This document shows, in pieces, positions 16,777 through 24,501 of a stretch of DNA of 64,000 nt; within the stretch, counting starts at the first letter, position 1; each line of letters begins with the position of its first letter. The stretch covers positions 1,674,001 through 1,738,000 of the forward strand of contig NZ_PKFQ01000001.1 of the NCBI RefSeq assembly GCF_002939475.1. Direction: 5' to 3'. Below the pieces are notes generated by a model. That model was not told where the DNA came from. It did no database searches and was given only the letters and a program-made list of their open reading frames with translations. Both the position numbers and the translations under genes were made by a program. Source of the DNA: Streptomyces cinnamoneus. GTDB taxonomy: Bacteria; Actinomycetota; Actinomycetes; Streptomycetales; Streptomycetaceae.

Positions 16777-17447
16777 CGGCCGCCCCGCCGCCGGTGCGGA
16801 TCGTGCTCGCGGACGACGAGCGGATGGTGCGCACCGCCCTGCGCGCCATCCTGGGCGCCGAGCCGGACCTTCAGGTCGTGGGCGAGGCGGCCACGGGCGC
16901 GGAGGCGGTGTCCCTGGTCCGGGAGCTGCGCCCGGACATCGTGCTGATGGACGTCCGCATGCCGGAGGTCGACGGCATCCGCGCGACGGAGCGCATCGTG
17001 GCGGGCATGGCCGAGCCGCCGCGCGTCATCGTCGTCACGACCTTCGAGAACGACGCCTACGTCTACGACGCGCTGCGCGCCGGTGCCTGCGGCTTCCTGC
17101 TCAAGCGCGCGGGCGCGGACGAACTGGTGCAGGCGGTGCGGATGGTGGCCGGCAGCGACTCGCTGCTGTTCCCCTCGGCCGTGCGGGCCCTGGCCGCCGC
17201 CTACGGCCAGGAACGGGCCTCCCGCGCGGAGGCCGAGCGGCTGCGCGCCCGGCTGTCCGAGCGGGAGGCGGAGGTGCTGCGGCTGATGACGCGCGGCCTG
17301 TCGAACGCGGAGATCGCGCAGCGGATGGCGCTGGGGGCCGCGACCGTCAAGACGCACGTGGCGGGCGTGCTGGCCAAGCTGGGGGTGCGCGACCGCACCC
17401 AGGCGGTCATCGCGGCGTACGAATGCGGGTTCGTGTCGCCGCGGTGA
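16773..17447 (+). CDS. LuxR/NarL-family response regulator
   Basis: A 224-residue transcription factor. The receiver domain has the acidic pocket VLADDE (residues 11-16), the phosphoacceptor Asp60 in VLMDVRMPEVDG and the conserved lysine in GFLLKRAGADE. The C-terminal GerE helix-turn-helix reads LSEREAEVLRLMTRGLSN and continues EIAQRMALGAATVKTHVAGV. It is translationally coupled to the kinase gene (GTGA at 16773), so the pair is cognate. Its regulon is unknown; the adjacent membrane protein gene is a natural candidate target. Confidence 0.94.
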   Translation: MTAAPPPVRIVLADDERMVRTALRAILGAEPDLQVVGEAATGAEAVSLVRELRPDIVLMDVRMPEVDGIRATERIVAGMAEPPRVIVVTTFENDAYVYDALRAGACGFLLKRAGADELVQAVRMVAGSDSLLFPSAVRALAAAYGQERASRAEAERLRARLSEREAEVLRLMTRGLSNAEIAQRMALGAATVKTHVAGVLAKLGVRDRTQAVIAAYECGFVSPR

Positions 17448-17473
17448 GCCGCGCGGGATATTCCGTCCCCCGC

Positions 17474-17510
17474 GCCGCCGGGCGGGCTCGGTGCGAGCCC
17501 GCCCGGCGGC
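17474..17510. terminator. bidirectional terminator, 17-bp perfect stem
   Basis: Bases 17474-17490 pair perfectly with 17494-17510 around a GTG loop (stem starts GCCGCCGGGCGGG). It lies between the convergent response regulator and serine hydrolase genes and can terminate both. Confidence 0.85.
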
Positions 17511-17527
17511 CGCGAAGGCGCGGCGGC

Positions 17528-18682
17528 TCAGCGCCCCGTCACGGCCTCCCACACGGCCTTCGCCAGGCGGGCCGCCTCGGGGGCGGCGCCGCCCGGGAAG
17601 GCGAAGCGGCGGCGGTTGTAGCCGAAGGCGAGACCGGCGCCCGGGTCGGCGAACGCCTGCGAGCCGGCGGCGCCGCTGTGGCCGAAGGAGCGGGCCCCGA
17701 GGAAGCGGTAGAGCTGCGAGGTGGCGGCGAAGCCCAGGGCGAAGGAGTTGGGCTGGCCGAACACCAGGTCCTGGCCCGCCGAGTGCACCTGGGAGAACTC
17801 CGCGATCGTGCGGGGCGCAAGCAGCGGCGCCTTCCCGTCCAGCCCGCTCACCGCTGCCGCGTACATCCGCGCGAGGCCGCGCGCGGAGCCGACGCCGCCG
17901 ACGGAGGCGGGGCCGGCGGCGCGCACGGCACGGGAGTTGGGCAGGGACTGCAGGTCGGTGGGGTGCGGGTGGTTGAGGTTGAAGGCCAAGCCGTGCAGGC
18001 TCTGCGGCCCCGCCTGCCCCTCCGCCAGGGCGCGCTTCTGCTCGGGGGTGGGGTCCATCGGCTGGGCGTCGAGCACGCGGTGCTCCTGGTCCTCCGGCAG
18101 GCCCATGTAGAGGTCGAGGCCGTGGGGGGCGCGGATCCGCGCCTCGTAGACCTCCTGCATGGTCTGCCCGGTGGCACGCAGGACGACCTCGCCGGTGAGG
18201 GCGCCGATGACGTAGGCGTGGTAGCCGAAGCCGGCGCCCGGGCGCCAGTAGGGCCGCTCGGCGGCCAGGCGCGCGGCGATCGCGCGGTCGTCCGCCAGCT
18301 CCTCGGCCGTGAAGCCGCCCTCCACGCCGACCAGGCCCGCCCGGTGCGCGAGCAGCTCCCGCAGGGTGATGTCCCCCTTGCCCTCGGCTGCGAACTCCGG
18401 CCAGTAGGAGGCGACCTTCCGGTCCAGCTCCAGCACGCCCTCCTGCACCAGCAGGGCGACGACGAGGTGGGCCGCGCCCTTGGTGGAGGAGAAGACACCG
18501 GTCAGCGAGTCCCCCGCCATGCCGGGCCCTCCCCACAGGTCCACGACCAGCTGTCCGTCGGCGTACGCGGCGAGCTGTGCGGAGTGCCCGGCCCGCTCCT
18601 CGTTCAGCGTGGCCTCGAACTCCGCGCGCACCGCCTCAAACCCCTCGGCGACGGTGCCCTGCGCCACGATGCCCTCCGACAC
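17528..18682 (-). CDS. serine hydrolase, beta-lactamase/EstB fold
   Basis: A 384-residue cytoplasmic protein of the class C beta-lactamase/esterase family. The catalytic SxxK occurs in GVFSSTKGAAHLV (near residue 65), a tyrosine motif in GFGYHAYVIGAL (near 150), and the third motif is replaced by FGHSGAAGSQAFADP near 340, as in carboxylesterases of this family. There is no signal peptide, arguing for an intracellular esterase rather than a true beta-lactamase. The GTG at 18682 follows GGGGAGG. The substrate is unknown. Confidence 0.9.
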   Translation of the reverse strand: MSEGIVAQGTVAEGFEAVRAEFEATLNEERAGHSAQLAAYADGQLVVDLWGGPGMAGDSLTGVFSSTKGAAHLVVALLVQEGVLELDRKVASYWPEFAAEGKGDITLRELLAHRAGLVGVEGGFTAEELADDRAIAARLAAERPYWRPGAGFGYHAYVIGALTGEVVLRATGQTMQEVYEARIRAPHGLDLYMGLPEDQEHRVLDAQPMDPTPEQKRALAEGQAGPQSLHGLAFNLNHPHPTDLQSLPNSRAVRAAGPASVGGVGSARGLARMYAAAVSGLDGKAPLLAPRTIAEFSQVHSAGQDLVFGQPNSFALGFAATSQLYRFLGARSFGHSGAAGSQAFADPGAGLAFGYNRRRFAFPGGAAPEAARLAKAVWEAVTGR

Positions 18683-18813
18683 GTGTCCTCCCCTGTAAAG
18701 ATCGAAAATCTTGTGACGGAGGAGATAAGCCTAGACTTTCGTTCGAATATTCCTGGCCAGATTCGGTCCCCGGGTCATGGAACCGTAAAGCCGGGCGGCT
18801 CGTTATCCGGGAC

Positions 18814-20022
18814 ATGACCGCTATGACCCCCGGCTCGAACCTTCCGCTCTCCGTCGCCCGGGTGACGGTGGACGTCACCGCTCCGGTGCGGCTCGACGTC
18901 TCGGGCCTGCTGCTCACCGCCGACGGCAAGGTGCGCTCCGACGACGACTTCGTCTTCTACAACCAGCCCCACGGCCCCGGCGTGACCCACCGGGCCGCCT
19001 CCGCCGGCTCCCCCGACGCGATCACCGTCGACACGTCCGCCGTCCCGGCCGGCATCGAGAAGATCGTGGTCACGGCCAGCCTGGACGCCGCCGGCACCAC
19101 CTTCGCCGGCACCGAGCCGACCGCCACCGTGCGCGGCGCGGACGACGGCGCCGTGATCGCCGCGTTCACCCCGCCCCAGCTGGGCGCGGAGACGGCGCTG
19201 GTGATCGTCGAGGTCTACCGGCGCAACGGCGCCTGGAAGGTCCGCGCGGTCGGCCAGGGTTACGCCGACGGCCTGGCCGGCATCGCCACGGACTTCGGCG
19301 TGAGCGTGGAGGAGCCCGCCCCGGCCCAGCCCGCCGCCGCCCCCGCCACCCCGGCGCCCCCCGCGCCCGCGACGGTCTTCCCCGCGGCCCCGCCCATGCC
19401 GGCCGCCGCTCCCCCGGCGCCCGCCGCGCCGCCCGCCGTCCCGGGGAAGATCAGCCTCGACAAGGGCAAGGTGAGCCTCCGCAAGAACGAGACGGTCTCG
19501 CTGGTCAAGGGCGGACAGCCGCTGACACGCTCCGTGAAGATGGGCCTCGGCTGGGAGCCGGCCTGGAACAGCGCGGCCATCGACCTCGACGCCTCGGTCA
19601 TCGCCTACGGCCCCGACCGCAACATGATCGACGCCTGTTACTTCGGCCGTCTGCAGATCCTGAACGGCACCATCCAGCACTCGGGGGACAACCTCACCGG
19701 CGAGGGCTCCGGCGACGACGAGACGATCACCGTGCACATGGGCGGTCTGCCGCCGGAGGTGACGGGCCTGGTCTTCACCGTCAGCTCGTTCAACGGCCAG
19801 AAGTTCACGGACGTCGCCAAGGCCTACTGCCGCCTGCTGGACGCCCAGACCGGCGAGGAGCTCGTACGCTTCGACCTCACCGGCTCGGAGCCGAAGACCG
19901 GCGTGCTCATGTGCAAGTTCATCCGCCAGTTCACCGGCGAGTGGGAGATGACGGCCATGGGCGAGTACGTCAAGGCGAAGACGGTCCGGGACCTGGTCAA
20001 GCCCGCGGCGCAGGCGCTGTAG
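18814..20022 (+). CDS. double TerD-domain protein (tellurium-resistance/stress family)
   Basis: A 402-residue protein with two TerD-like halves joined by a Pro/Ala linker. The first (about residues 10-165) contains DDDFVFYNQPHGPGVTH and later ALVIVEVYRRNGAWKVRAVG. The linker at about 170-215 is rich in Ala and Pro. The second half (about 216-395) has the calcium-binding-type NxVSLxK motif (KNETVSLVKGG), GLGWEP, AIDLDASVIAYG and GDDETITVHM. TerD proteins bind calcium and are linked to chemical and phage stress. The start is uncertain: ATG 18814 and ATG 18823 are both possible. It has no other ter genes beside it. Confidence 0.88.
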   Translation: MTAMTPGSNLPLSVARVTVDVTAPVRLDVSGLLLTADGKVRSDDDFVFYNQPHGPGVTHRAASAGSPDAITVDTSAVPAGIEKIVVTASLDAAGTTFAGTEPTATVRGADDGAVIAAFTPPQLGAETALVIVEVYRRNGAWKVRAVGQGYADGLAGIATDFGVSVEEPAPAQPAAAPATPAPPAPATVFPAAPPMPAAAPPAPAAPPAVPGKISLDKGKVSLRKNETVSLVKGGQPLTRSVKMGLGWEPAWNSAAIDLDASVIAYGPDRNMIDACYFGRLQILNGTIQHSGDNLTGEGSGDDETITVHMGGLPPEVTGLVFTVSSFNGQKFTDVAKAYCRLLDAQTGEELVRFDLTGSEPKTGVLMCKFIRQFTGEWEMTAMGEYVKAKTVRDLVKPAAQAL

Positions 20023-21043
20023 CCGCCGGCGCGGCGACGCGGCGGGGCCGCTCCGGCGGTCCCGCCAGTGCGGCCAGGCGCCGGTAGGAGTCCAGCAGCG
20101 CCGCCCTGTCGAACGAACTGGTGGTCACCAGCACCTCGTCCGCCCCGGTGCGCCCCACCAGGGCCGCCAGGGCCGCGCCCACCTCCTCCTGCGTGCCGTG
20201 GATGTGGCCGCGCAGCCCGGCTTCGTAGAAGCCCCGCTCCTTCTCCGTCATCGGCAGTTCCTCGATCTCCTCGGCCGCGAGGAGCGGCGGGAAGACGCCG
20301 TGCGTCCGGGAGTACGCCAGCGACCACGCCTCCGGCACCAGCAGCCGCCGGGCCGCCTCGCTCGTCTCCGCCACGGCGACGTTCCCCGCGACCATCACAT
20401 GGGGCCGGGGCCAGCCGGCCGAGGGCCGGAAGGCGGCGCGGTAGCGCTCGATGGCGGCGAGCATCGCGTCCTCGCCCTTCAGACCCCCGATCACCAGGGC
20501 CGCCCCGGCCTCGGCGGCCCGCTCGGCGCCCGACTCGTTGGCGAGGACGAACATGGGCACCCGCAGGCCCTCCGCCGGGCGGGCGTGCACCTGCGGATGG
20601 GGCCTGGGGCCGTCGGTGAAGTACGCCGCGAGCTCCGCCAGCTGGGCGCCGAAGTCCCCCATGGCGTCCTTGTCCGCGCCCAGCGCCCGCCGGATCCCGT
20701 CGGTGAACCCCACGGAACGGCCCAGACCCATGTCGATCCGGCCGGGGAAGAGCGACTCCAGCACCCCGAACTGCTCGGCGACGACCAGGGTGCGGTGGTT
20801 GGGCAGCATCACGCCGCCGGTGCCGACCCGGATCCGCGAGGTCGCCCCCGCCACCGCCGCCGCGAGCACGGTCGGCGCCGAGCCCGCGACGCCGGGCACA
20901 CTGTGGTGCTCCGACACCCAGAAGCGGTGGTAGCCGAGCGCCTCGGCCTCCCGCGCGAAGGCGACGGTGTCGCGCAGGGCCTCGCCCGGCTCCCGCCCCT
21001 GCCGGGTGCGGGAGCGGTCCAGTACGGAGAACGGAACGGTCAC
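19997..21043 (-). CDS. LLM-class (luciferase-like) flavin-dependent oxidoreductase
   Basis: A 348-residue bacterial-luciferase-family enzyme using reduced flavin. Typical patterns are AFAREAEALGYHRFWVSEHHS near residues 28-48, TSRIRVGTGGVMLPNH, the FGVLESLFPGRIDMGLGRS block and, later, PHVMVAGNVAVAET. The C-terminal region is LVGRTGADEVLVTTSSFD. Its 3' end overlaps the TerD gene by 26 bp in opposite orientation, with no terminator between. The start at GTG 21043 has only a weak ribosome site. The substrate is unknown; many relatives are annotated only as alkanal monooxygenase-like. Confidence 0.9.
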   Translation of the reverse strand: MTVPFSVLDRSRTRQGREPGEALRDTVAFAREAEALGYHRFWVSEHHSVPGVAGSAPTVLAAAVAGATSRIRVGTGGVMLPNHRTLVVAEQFGVLESLFPGRIDMGLGRSVGFTDGIRRALGADKDAMGDFGAQLAELAAYFTDGPRPHPQVHARPAEGLRVPMFVLANESGAERAAEAGAALVIGGLKGEDAMLAAIERYRAAFRPSAGWPRPHVMVAGNVAVAETSEAARRLLVPEAWSLAYSRTHGVFPPLLAAEEIEELPMTEKERGFYEAGLRGHIHGTQEEVGAALAALVGRTGADEVLVTTSSFDRAALLDSYRRLAALAGPPERPRRVAAPAATAPAPRA

Positions 21044-21096
21044 CTACACGTCAACGCGCTGCCGCCGCGGGGATTCCCGGGACGCCGTCACCCCCG

Positions 21097-22518
21097 TCAC
21101 GGGCGGCGCCACGGGCCGGTGATCGCGAGCATGATGCCCGGCTCCTGGATGTTGGCGAAGAGGGTGCGCCCGTCCGGCGCGAAGGTCACCCCGGTGAACT
21201 CGCTGTACTCCGGCTTCTGGGGCGTCCCGATGTTGAGCTCGTTGCGCGCGATCGGGTACGTACGGCCGTCGTCGAGCGCGCCGAAGAGGTGCTGGACGCC
21301 CTCGCCGTCCTCGGCGATCACCAGCCCGCCGTGCGGGGAGACCGTGATGTTGTCCGGCCCGTCGAAGGCGCCGTCACGCTCGGGGTGCGGGTTGACGCCC
21401 AGCAGGACCTTCAGGGTCAGGGTGCGGCGGCGGGGGTCGTAGAACCACACCTGCCCGTCGTGCCGCACCGGGCTCTCCTCCCGGGCGAACGACGCCACGA
21501 CGTACACGCCGCCGTCGCCCCACCACATGCCCTCCAGCTTGCGGGCCCGGGTGACCTCGCCGTCGTGGAACTGCCTGCGCACGGAAGTCGTCCGCGCGTC
21601 GCGGTCGGGCACCGTCGTCCAGTCCACGCCGTAGACGGTGCCCGTGTGGGTGGCGCGCGAGAGGTCGTCGACGAACCGGCCGCCGGAGTCGTAGCACGTG
21701 AACGCCTGGAGCACGCCCGCGTCGTCGGCCAGGGCGCGCAGCCGGCCCCGCCCGTGCCGGAAGCCGTGCGGCGGGACCCAGCGGTAGAACAGCCCGTTGG
21801 GACCGGCGGCGTCCTCGGTCAGGTAGAGGTGGCCGCGGGCCGGGTCCGGGTCCACGACGACGGCTTCGTGGGCGTACCGGCCGAGGGCCTTGACCGGCTT
21901 GGGGTGGCGGGCCGCCCGCCGGTCGTGGGGATCGACCTCGAAGACGTAGCCGTGGTCCTTGGTCATGCCGTTCTGGCCGGCCTTGTCCTCGGTCTCCTCG
22001 CAGGTCAGCCAGGTGCCCCAGGGCGTTGTGCCGCCCGCGCAGTTGGTGGACGTGCCGGCTATGCCGACCCATTCGGCGACGTGGTCGCCGTGCGGCGCGA
22101 CCTCGACGACCGTGCAACCGCCCGCGGCCGCCGGGTCGTACACCAGGCCGTCGGCGAGCGGCACGGGGTGCGGCCAGTTCGCGCGGGGGCCCTTCAGCTC
22201 GTGGTTGTTGACGAGCAGGGTCGTTCCCCGCCGTCCGGCGAAGGCGGCCGTGCCGTCGTGGTTCGAGGGGGTGGACTCGCCCGACTCCAGCCTGGTGACG
22301 CCGGTGCGGGTGACGACGCGGTACGTGAACCCGGCGGGCAGCGCGAGGAGGCCGGCCGGGTCGGCCAGCAGCGGCCCGTACCCGGGCGGCCTCCCGGCGC
22401 CCGGCTGGGCGGCCAGCGCACCGGGCGCGCTGGCCAGCACGCCGACGCTGCCGGCGAGGGCCACCCCCGCGCCGGTGGCGGCGGATCGCTTGGCGAACTC
22501 TCTTCGGCTGAGGGACAT
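21097..22518 (-). CDS. Tat-exported PhoX-family (DUF839) phosphatase
   Basis: A 473-residue protein with a twin-arginine signal, MSLSRREFAKRSAATG, hydrophobic core and AxA cleavage site near residue 38, so it is exported folded. The mature part matches the PhoX-type beta-propeller: LLVNNHELKGPRANW, STNCAGGTTPWGTWLTCEET, GRYAHEAVVVDP, YLTEDAAGPNGLFYRW and PDNITVSPHGGLVIAEDG. PhoX enzymes are calcium-dependent (iron-containing) alkaline phosphatases. ATG 22518 is chosen for GGAGAAG at good spacing and because the Tat motif starts there. A PHO-box-like repeat lies upstream, supporting a phosphate-scavenging role. Confidence 0.88.
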   Translation of the reverse strand: MSLSRREFAKRSAATGAGVALAGSVGVLASAPGALAAQPGAGRPPGYGPLLADPAGLLALPAGFTYRVVTRTGVTRLESGESTPSNHDGTAAFAGRRGTTLLVNNHELKGPRANWPHPVPLADGLVYDPAAAGGCTVVEVAPHGDHVAEWVGIAGTSTNCAGGTTPWGTWLTCEETEDKAGQNGMTKDHGYVFEVDPHDRRAARHPKPVKALGRYAHEAVVVDPDPARGHLYLTEDAAGPNGLFYRWVPPHGFRHGRGRLRALADDAGVLQAFTCYDSGGRFVDDLSRATHTGTVYGVDWTTVPDRDARTTSVRRQFHDGEVTRARKLEGMWWGDGGVYVVASFAREESPVRHDGQVWFYDPRRRTLTLKVLLGVNPHPERDGAFDGPDNITVSPHGGLVIAEDGEGVQHLFGALDDGRTYPIARNELNIGTPQKPEYSEFTGVTFAPDGRTLFANIQEPGIMLAITGPWRRP

Positions 22519-22581
22519 GGGCGTCTTCTCCAGGGTCCGGAAACGGGCGGACGGCTCGAAGCCTTCCCTCACCCTTCCGTC

Positions 22582-22603
22582 CCCCGGAGAACGGAGGATG
22601 AAC
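22582..22603 (-). promoter_or_regulatory. PHO-box-like direct repeat upstream of the PhoX-type gene
   Basis: On the minus strand two adjacent 11-mers read GTTCATCCTCC and GTTCTCCGGGG, ending 64 bp before the PhoX-family start. The first unit fits the PhoP consensus well; the second has one change in the TCA core (TCT). Position and target gene fit PhoP activation under phosphate limitation. Motif evidence only. Confidence 0.6.
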
Positions 22604-22666
22604 ACGCCCCGGCGGGCGGCCCCCGGCCGGCTCCGGTTTCCGCGCGGCCGGCGGACCGCCCCGCCC

Positions 22667-24160
22667 TCAGCCCCTGGAGCGGGCCTTGAAGGCCGCCTTG
22701 CGGGCCTGCTTGGCGAGCTTCTTGTCGGGGTGGAGGCGGCCCATCGCCTCCAGGACCTCCGCGGTCGCCGGGTGGTCCACCCGCCACGCGGTCTCGAAGA
22801 AGCCGCTGTGGCGGCCGGCCAGGGCCTCCACCAGGCCGCGGAGCTCCTCCGAGTCCCCCTCCACGGCCAGTTGCGCGGCGATCGTGTCGACGGTGAGCCA
22901 GAAGACCATGGCCTCGCCCGGCTCGGGGATGTCCGCGGCGCCGTGCTCGGCGAGCCACACGCGGGCGAGGCCGCCGAGCTCGGGGTCGTCGAGGACCTCG
23001 CGCAGGGCGGGCTCCGCCTCGGCGCCCAGCAGGGACAGCGTCTGCTGGCAGACCAGGCGGCGGCCCGGCGCGGCCTCGTCCGAGCCGCGCGCGGCGGCGA
23101 GCAGCTCGCGGGCCGCCTCCAGCGGGCTCCGGCGGGCCAGCCACAGCTCGGTCTCGGTGTGGACGGCGGACGGGGGGTGGTGGGGCAGCGCGGCGAGGAG
23201 CGCGTCCGCGCCGGCCTCCGCGAGGTCGCCGACGGCCGGGGCGTCCACGCCCGCGTCCAGCATCCGCGAGCGCACGGCGAAGACGCCGAGCGGGGTCAGA
23301 CCGACCAGGCCGTAGCGGGAGACGTCCTCGTCCTCGGGGAGGTCGGAGGCCAGGCCGTCGACGGACTCGCGGATGTGGCCCTCGCCGTCGACGACCTCGA
23401 TGAGCTCCTCGTCGACGGGCCGGTACGTCACCAGGCCGGTCGGCGCGAGCATCCGGAACTGGTCGTCCAGGCGCATCATCGCGTCGGAGACCTCTTCGAG
23501 GACCTCGTCCGTGGGCTCGTCCATGTCATCGGGGACGATCATGGACGCGGCGAGCGCGGGCAGCGGTACGGGCCGCTCGGCGGAGCCCTCGTCGAGGGCG
23601 GTCAGCAGGTAGAGGTTGCCGAGGATGCCGTCGAGGAAGTCGGCCTCCTCCTCGGGGTTCCAGTCGATCGAGTCGAGGTCGAGCTGCCCGTCGGCGGAGT
23701 CCGTCAGCTGCTCGACCAGGTCCCCCAGGTCCGGGGTGGCGGCGTCGGCCAGCACGGTCTCCAGGCCGGCGAGCCAGAGCTCCAGGACGTCCTGGGGGCT
23801 GCCGGAGGTGAGGGTGGCCAGCTCCTCGCCGGCCACGGCGGTCCCGGAGGGCTGGTCGGCGTCCGCGTCGGCCGCCTCCTCGCCCTCGGTGAACTCCACC
23901 AGGCCCGTGTCGAGCGCGAGCTGCCACGCCTCCGCCGCGTACGCGGGACCGTCCTCGTCGCCCTCCAGGCCGAGCAGGCCGGTGGCGGTGGCCAGTTGAC
24001 CGGCGAGCAGCTCGCCGCCCGCGCCGACCGGGGTGCCCTCGCCGGCCCAGCGGGCGAGCTTCGCGGCGCGGGCGAACAGCGGCGCGGACAGCGCGTCGCG
24101 GGCCAGCTCCGCGTCGGAGGGGAGCCGCACCGGCGGCATGGTCGGGCGGTCAGAGGACAT
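22667..24160 (-). CDS. conserved hypothetical protein, acidic and leucine/alanine-rich
   Basis: About 497 residues, soluble, with no signal peptide or membrane segment and no domain I recognise. The first ~400 residues are strongly acidic (for example EGDEDGPAYAAEAW and PDDMDEPTDEVLEEVSD) with repeated helical segments, and the C-terminus is basic (DKKLAKQARKAAFKARSRG). The sequence LTPLGVFAVRSRML near residue 300 resembles a winged-helix strand, but this is weak. Start choice: ATG 24160 lies 12 nt after GAGGAG, whereas ATG 24172 directly abuts it. The function is unknown. Confidence 0.8.
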   Translation of the reverse strand: MSSDRPTMPPVRLPSDAELARDALSAPLFARAAKLARWAGEGTPVGAGGELLAGQLATATGLLGLEGDEDGPAYAAEAWQLALDTGLVEFTEGEEAADADADQPSGTAVAGEELATLTSGSPQDVLELWLAGLETVLADAATPDLGDLVEQLTDSADGQLDLDSIDWNPEEEADFLDGILGNLYLLTALDEGSAERPVPLPALAASMIVPDDMDEPTDEVLEEVSDAMMRLDDQFRMLAPTGLVTYRPVDEELIEVVDGEGHIRESVDGLASDLPEDEDVSRYGLVGLTPLGVFAVRSRMLDAGVDAPAVGDLAEAGADALLAALPHHPPSAVHTETELWLARRSPLEAARELLAAARGSDEAAPGRRLVCQQTLSLLGAEAEPALREVLDDPELGGLARVWLAEHGAADIPEPGEAMVFWLTVDTIAAQLAVEGDSEELRGLVEALAGRHSGFFETAWRVDHPATAEVLEAMGRLHPDKKLAKQARKAAFKARSRG

Positions 24161-24501
24161 CAGGGGAGTCATCTCCTCGTGGTGACGGCCACACCGGGCC
24201 GCGTCGGTGGATCAAGCGCGCAGTGCACCACCCTAGACGGGATTCCTCCTCCTCCGCCCGGTTCACGAACCCGCCGCGGCCGTACCGCCGCCGTCCACGC
24301 GACAACCCTTGACAACTCCGGTGCTCAGACAACAGATTGACGCGCGTAGATTGCGCATCGTCCCGCGACGGCCTGTAATCACCTCCGCACCACCTTGATC
24401 CATCTTTGCTCCACCGTGTGACCCGGCGACCGCTCCACCACCGGTGTCACCGGCGCACCACCGCTCGGCCCCACCCCTCACCACTCCTCACGGAGGCCTT
24501 T
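24161..24501. promoter_or_regulatory. divergent intergenic region with direct repeat and possible promoter
   Basis: No gene is seen in these ~340 bp. On the plus strand TTGACA (24309-24314) is followed after 17-18 nt by CAGATT-like sequence, a weak promoter candidate for the nuclease gene. The hexamer AGATTG occurs at 24334 and again at 24348, each followed by a CGC-type sequence, giving a 14-bp direct repeat that could bind a regulator. A ribosome site CGGAGG lies at about 24491-24496. Confidence 0.35.

Noticed and set aside
18711..18737. TTGTGA ... TAGACT promoter pair before the TerD gene
   Set aside because: The spacer is only 15 bp and the -35 match is weak, so it was not listed as a promoter.
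24263..24484. Small minus-strand open frame in the 24.2-24.5 kb gap
   Set aside because: Gly-rich low complexity with no supported start; the interval looks like divergent promoter DNA.
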